A stretch of DNA of 64,000 nt from Halomonas ramblicola (GTDB lineage Bacteria; Pseudomonadota; Gammaproteobacteria; Pseudomonadales; Halomonadaceae), in assembly GCF_030409215.1 (NCBI RefSeq), contig NZ_JAUFPL010000032.1, positions 468,011-532,010 of the forward strand, written 5' to 3'. Made by a program: the position numbers and the translations under genes. Below are positions 62,404 to 64,000 of the stretch, piece after piece. The first letter of the stretch is position 1. Every line of letters starts with the position of its first letter. The notes below the pieces were generated by a model. It ran no database searches and was not told where the DNA came from. It saw only the letters and a program-made list of their open reading frames with translations.

Positions 62404-63706
62404 GGTGGCGCACCTTCTCCGGCAACAGCCCCTTAGGGGCGTAACGCAGCACCAGGCTGATCAGCAGGCCGATCACGAACACCCGCGCCTGCAGGGCGCG
62501 GCTGTCGAGGTTGCTGGGGGCATCCCAGCCGAAGGCGCCCTCGCCCAGGCCCACCACCAGCTCCAGCACGGCCAGGGCCAGGGGCTCGGACATCACCCAG
62601 ATGATGTAGACCGCCACGGCGCCGAAGATGGTGCCCAGGTTGTTGCCCGGCCCGCCGAGGATCACCATCACCAGCACCAGGAAGGTGTGGTTGAGGGGCA
62701 GGTAGCCCTGGGGGTCGAACAGGCTGTTGAAGCTGGCTAGGGTGGCCCCGCCGATGCCCATCAGGATGCAGCCCAGCACGAAGATCTCCAGGCGGCGGCG
62801 GTTGATGTCCTTGCCCATGGCGGCGGACGAGACCTCGTTGTCGCGGATGGCGCGGATCATGCGTCCCCAGGGGGCGTTGTAGGCGCGGGTGAGCAGGAAG
62901 AAGATCGCCGCGATCATCACCGCCGTCACCGACAGGTAGAGCGCCCGGGCCAGGGTGAAGCCCACCTCGCCGGGAGGCGGTACTGGCCAGGGCAGCGGCG
63001 AGACGGTGGCAGTGCCGCGGGTCAGCCAGTCGGCGTTCTTGAGCACCGCCTTGATGATCTCGGCGATGCCCAGGGTGGCGATGGCCAGGTAGTCGCTGCG
63101 CAGGCCCAGGCACACCTTGCCGATGAAGTAGCCCACCACGCCGGCCAGGGCGCCGCCGACGATCCAGCCGGCCCAGGCGGGCAGGCCCAGGCCGCCGATG
63201 AAGCCGAACTGCGACTCGATGCGGCCGGCCACCTCGTCGAGGCGGGCGGAGACCAGCAGGTAGAGCAGCAGCGCCAGGACCACGGCCAGCGTGGTGCTCA
63301 GGCGCCGGGGCACGCCCAGGCGGTGCAGGCGGCTGACGCCGACCACCACCAGCACGCCGACCGCCAGGAACAGCAGCACCATGCCCAGCTCGCCGGCCAG
63401 ATCGCTGGCCCAGAAGGCCTGGTTGACGGGCACGCTGAAGGCCATGGCGCAGTAACCGCCCAGGGCCACGAAGCCCATCACCCCGGCGTTGAACTGGCCG
63501 GCATAGCCCCACTGGATGGTCAGCCCCAGGGCCAGGATGGCGTAGCAGGCGGCCTCCACCAACATGCGGGTGCTGTAGGCAGTGCCCATCAGCGCATAGA
63601 CGCCGAGGACGGCCATCAGCAAGACGGCGAACAGGACCACCTCGCGCCATGGGAAGCGCGAGGGAGCGGCGACGAGATCGGAAGGGCGCTCGGATTGTGT
63701 GCTCAA
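62396..63706 (-). CDS. livM: Branched-chain amino-acid ABC transporter permease LivM-like
   Basis: 436 residues, starting with TTG at 63706, whose next base completes the livH stop (TTGA). About ten helices and the ABC-2 pattern YGYAGQFNAGVMGFVALGGY-like sequence (IQWGYAGQFNAGVMGFVALGGYCAMAFS), GKVCLGLRSDYLAIATLGIAEIIKAVLKNADWLTRGTATV and LILGGPGNNLGTIFGAV. Pairs with LivH. Start codon TTG is unusual; a downstream ATG would lose the first helix. Confidence 0.9.
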   Translation of the reverse strand: MSTQSERPSDLVAAPSRFPWREVVLFAVLLMAVLGVYALMGTAYSTRMLVEAACYAILALGLTIQWGYAGQFNAGVMGFVALGGYCAMAFSVPVNQAFWASDLAGELGMVLLFLAVGVLVVVGVSRLHRLGVPRRLSTTLAVVLALLLYLLVSARLDEVAGRIESQFGFIGGLGLPAWAGWIVGGALAGVVGYFIGKVCLGLRSDYLAIATLGIAEIIKAVLKNADWLTRGTATVSPLPWPVPPPGEVGFTLARALYLSVTAVMIAAIFFLLTRAYNAPWGRMIRAIRDNEVSSAAMGKDINRRRLEIFVLGCILMGIGGATLASFNSLFDPQGYLPLNHTFLVLVMVILGGPGNNLGTIFGAVAVYIIWVMSEPLALAVLELVVGLGEGAFGWDAPSNLDSRALQARVFVIGLLISLVLRYAPKGLLPEKVRHHG

Positions 63707-64000
63707 GTGATCACCTTCCCTTTGAAGAGTCCAGTGGGGCGCCATACCAGGATGGCGACCAGGAGGACGAAGGGCACCACGATCTTGTACTCGGTGCCCA
63801 CGAAGGAGAGGCTGCCCGCCTGGGCGAGCCACTCCGGCAGGCTGTCGCGGAAGGGGCGCAACAGCACGCCCCAGTTGAACACCGCCAGGGTTTCGGCGAA
63901 GCCCACCACGAAGCCGCCGGCGATGGCGCCGTAGGGATGGCCCACGCCGCCGACGATGGCCGCGGCGAAGATCGGCAGCAGCAGGAAGAAGCTGAGGTCG
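63703..64000 (-). CDS. livH: Branched-chain amino-acid ABC transporter permease LivH-like, partial at window end
   Basis: The C-terminal part of a LivH-type permease: FFLLLPIFAAAIVGGVGHPYGAIAGGFVVGFAETLAVFN and VVPFVLLVAILVWRPTGLFKGKVIT at the end. The start lies beyond 64000. It overlaps livM by 4 nt. Confidence 0.88.
   Translation of the reverse strand, partial: DLSFFLLLPIFAAAIVGGVGHPYGAIAGGFVVGFAETLAVFNWGVLLRPFRDSLPEWLAQAGSLSFVGTEYKIVVPFVLLVAILVWRPTGLFKGKVIT

Overview
The window looks like chromosome of a GC-rich, salt-adapted gammaproteobacterium, most probably Halomonadaceae (Halomonas-like). That rests on codon use, acidic exported proteins, remnants of carnitine and BCCT betaine-uptake genes, and the gene families present; no rRNA or tRNA gene is present to confirm it. 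Most of the window is about 70% GC core-type sequence. A visibly AT-richer accessory block runs from about 30.3 kb to an insertion sequence ending at 50.7 kb, with its most AT-rich part at 37.1-49.0 kb.

Layout. 1-1.2 kb: a decayed carnitine-catabolism cluster (BCCT pseudogene, intact acyl-CoA thioesterase, chimeric cdhC/cdhA remnant). 1.5-7.9 kb: a five-gene peptide/nickel-type ABC importer operon plus a TauE/SafE exporter. 8.0-13.4 kb: HD-GYP sensor, D,D-carboxypeptidase with SPOR domain, EamA transporter. 13.4-14.2 kb: periplasmic zinc protein ZinT behind a Zur-like box. 14.3-18.3 kb: thiE, NlpC/P60 lipoprotein, DUF protein, extradiol dioxygenase, DoxX and LysR. 18.4-22.7 kb: lipocalin-like lipoprotein with an FtsX-type ABC permease and its ATPase. 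22.8-23.2 kb: MNT nucleotidyltransferase with a HepT-like stub. 23.3-26.1 kb: Zur-box-controlled zinc ABC operon headed by a small His-rich membrane ORF. 26.2-30.1 kb: exported protein, UbiH/F-type hydroxylase, cytochrome b561, orphan Phd antitoxin, aldo/keto reductase.

Accessory block. 30.35-37.1 kb is a type I restriction-modification operon (hsdR-hsdM-hsdS) with an Abi_2/HEPN gene translationally coupled to its end. 37.7-40.3 kb encodes an orphan SF2 helicase. 40.4-49.0 kb is a train of small, mostly unknown genes. Several have stop codons inside integron attC-like sites, and many are preceded by a diverged repeat with the core CGCTTCTGGCCGA (nine copies seen, one cut by the IS). No integron integrase lies in the window, so this resembles a CALIN (attC array lacking integrase) that also carries a recurring, possibly promoter-like element. 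An IS1182-family element (49028-50714) closes the block, and a solo copy of its end lies at 37303.

50.9-58.97 kb: DUF2235 lipase with an exported neighbour, a candidate small RNA with a strong terminator, a DUF4202 protein, acetate kinase with a MaoC-phosphotransacetylase fusion, a Fur-box-flanked divergent pair of small genes, a C45 peptidase and a dienelactone hydrolase. 59.1-64 kb: branched-chain amino-acid ABC binding protein and, on the opposite strand, its permeases LivM and LivH (cut by the window end). Between them sit a REP-like repeat, a possible nuclease, hicAB and a serine-recombinase remnant.

The best candidates for something undescribed are the cassette array with its repeated leader element, the hsdRMS-abi operon next to the orphan helicase, and the small His-rich membrane protein that opens the zinc operon.
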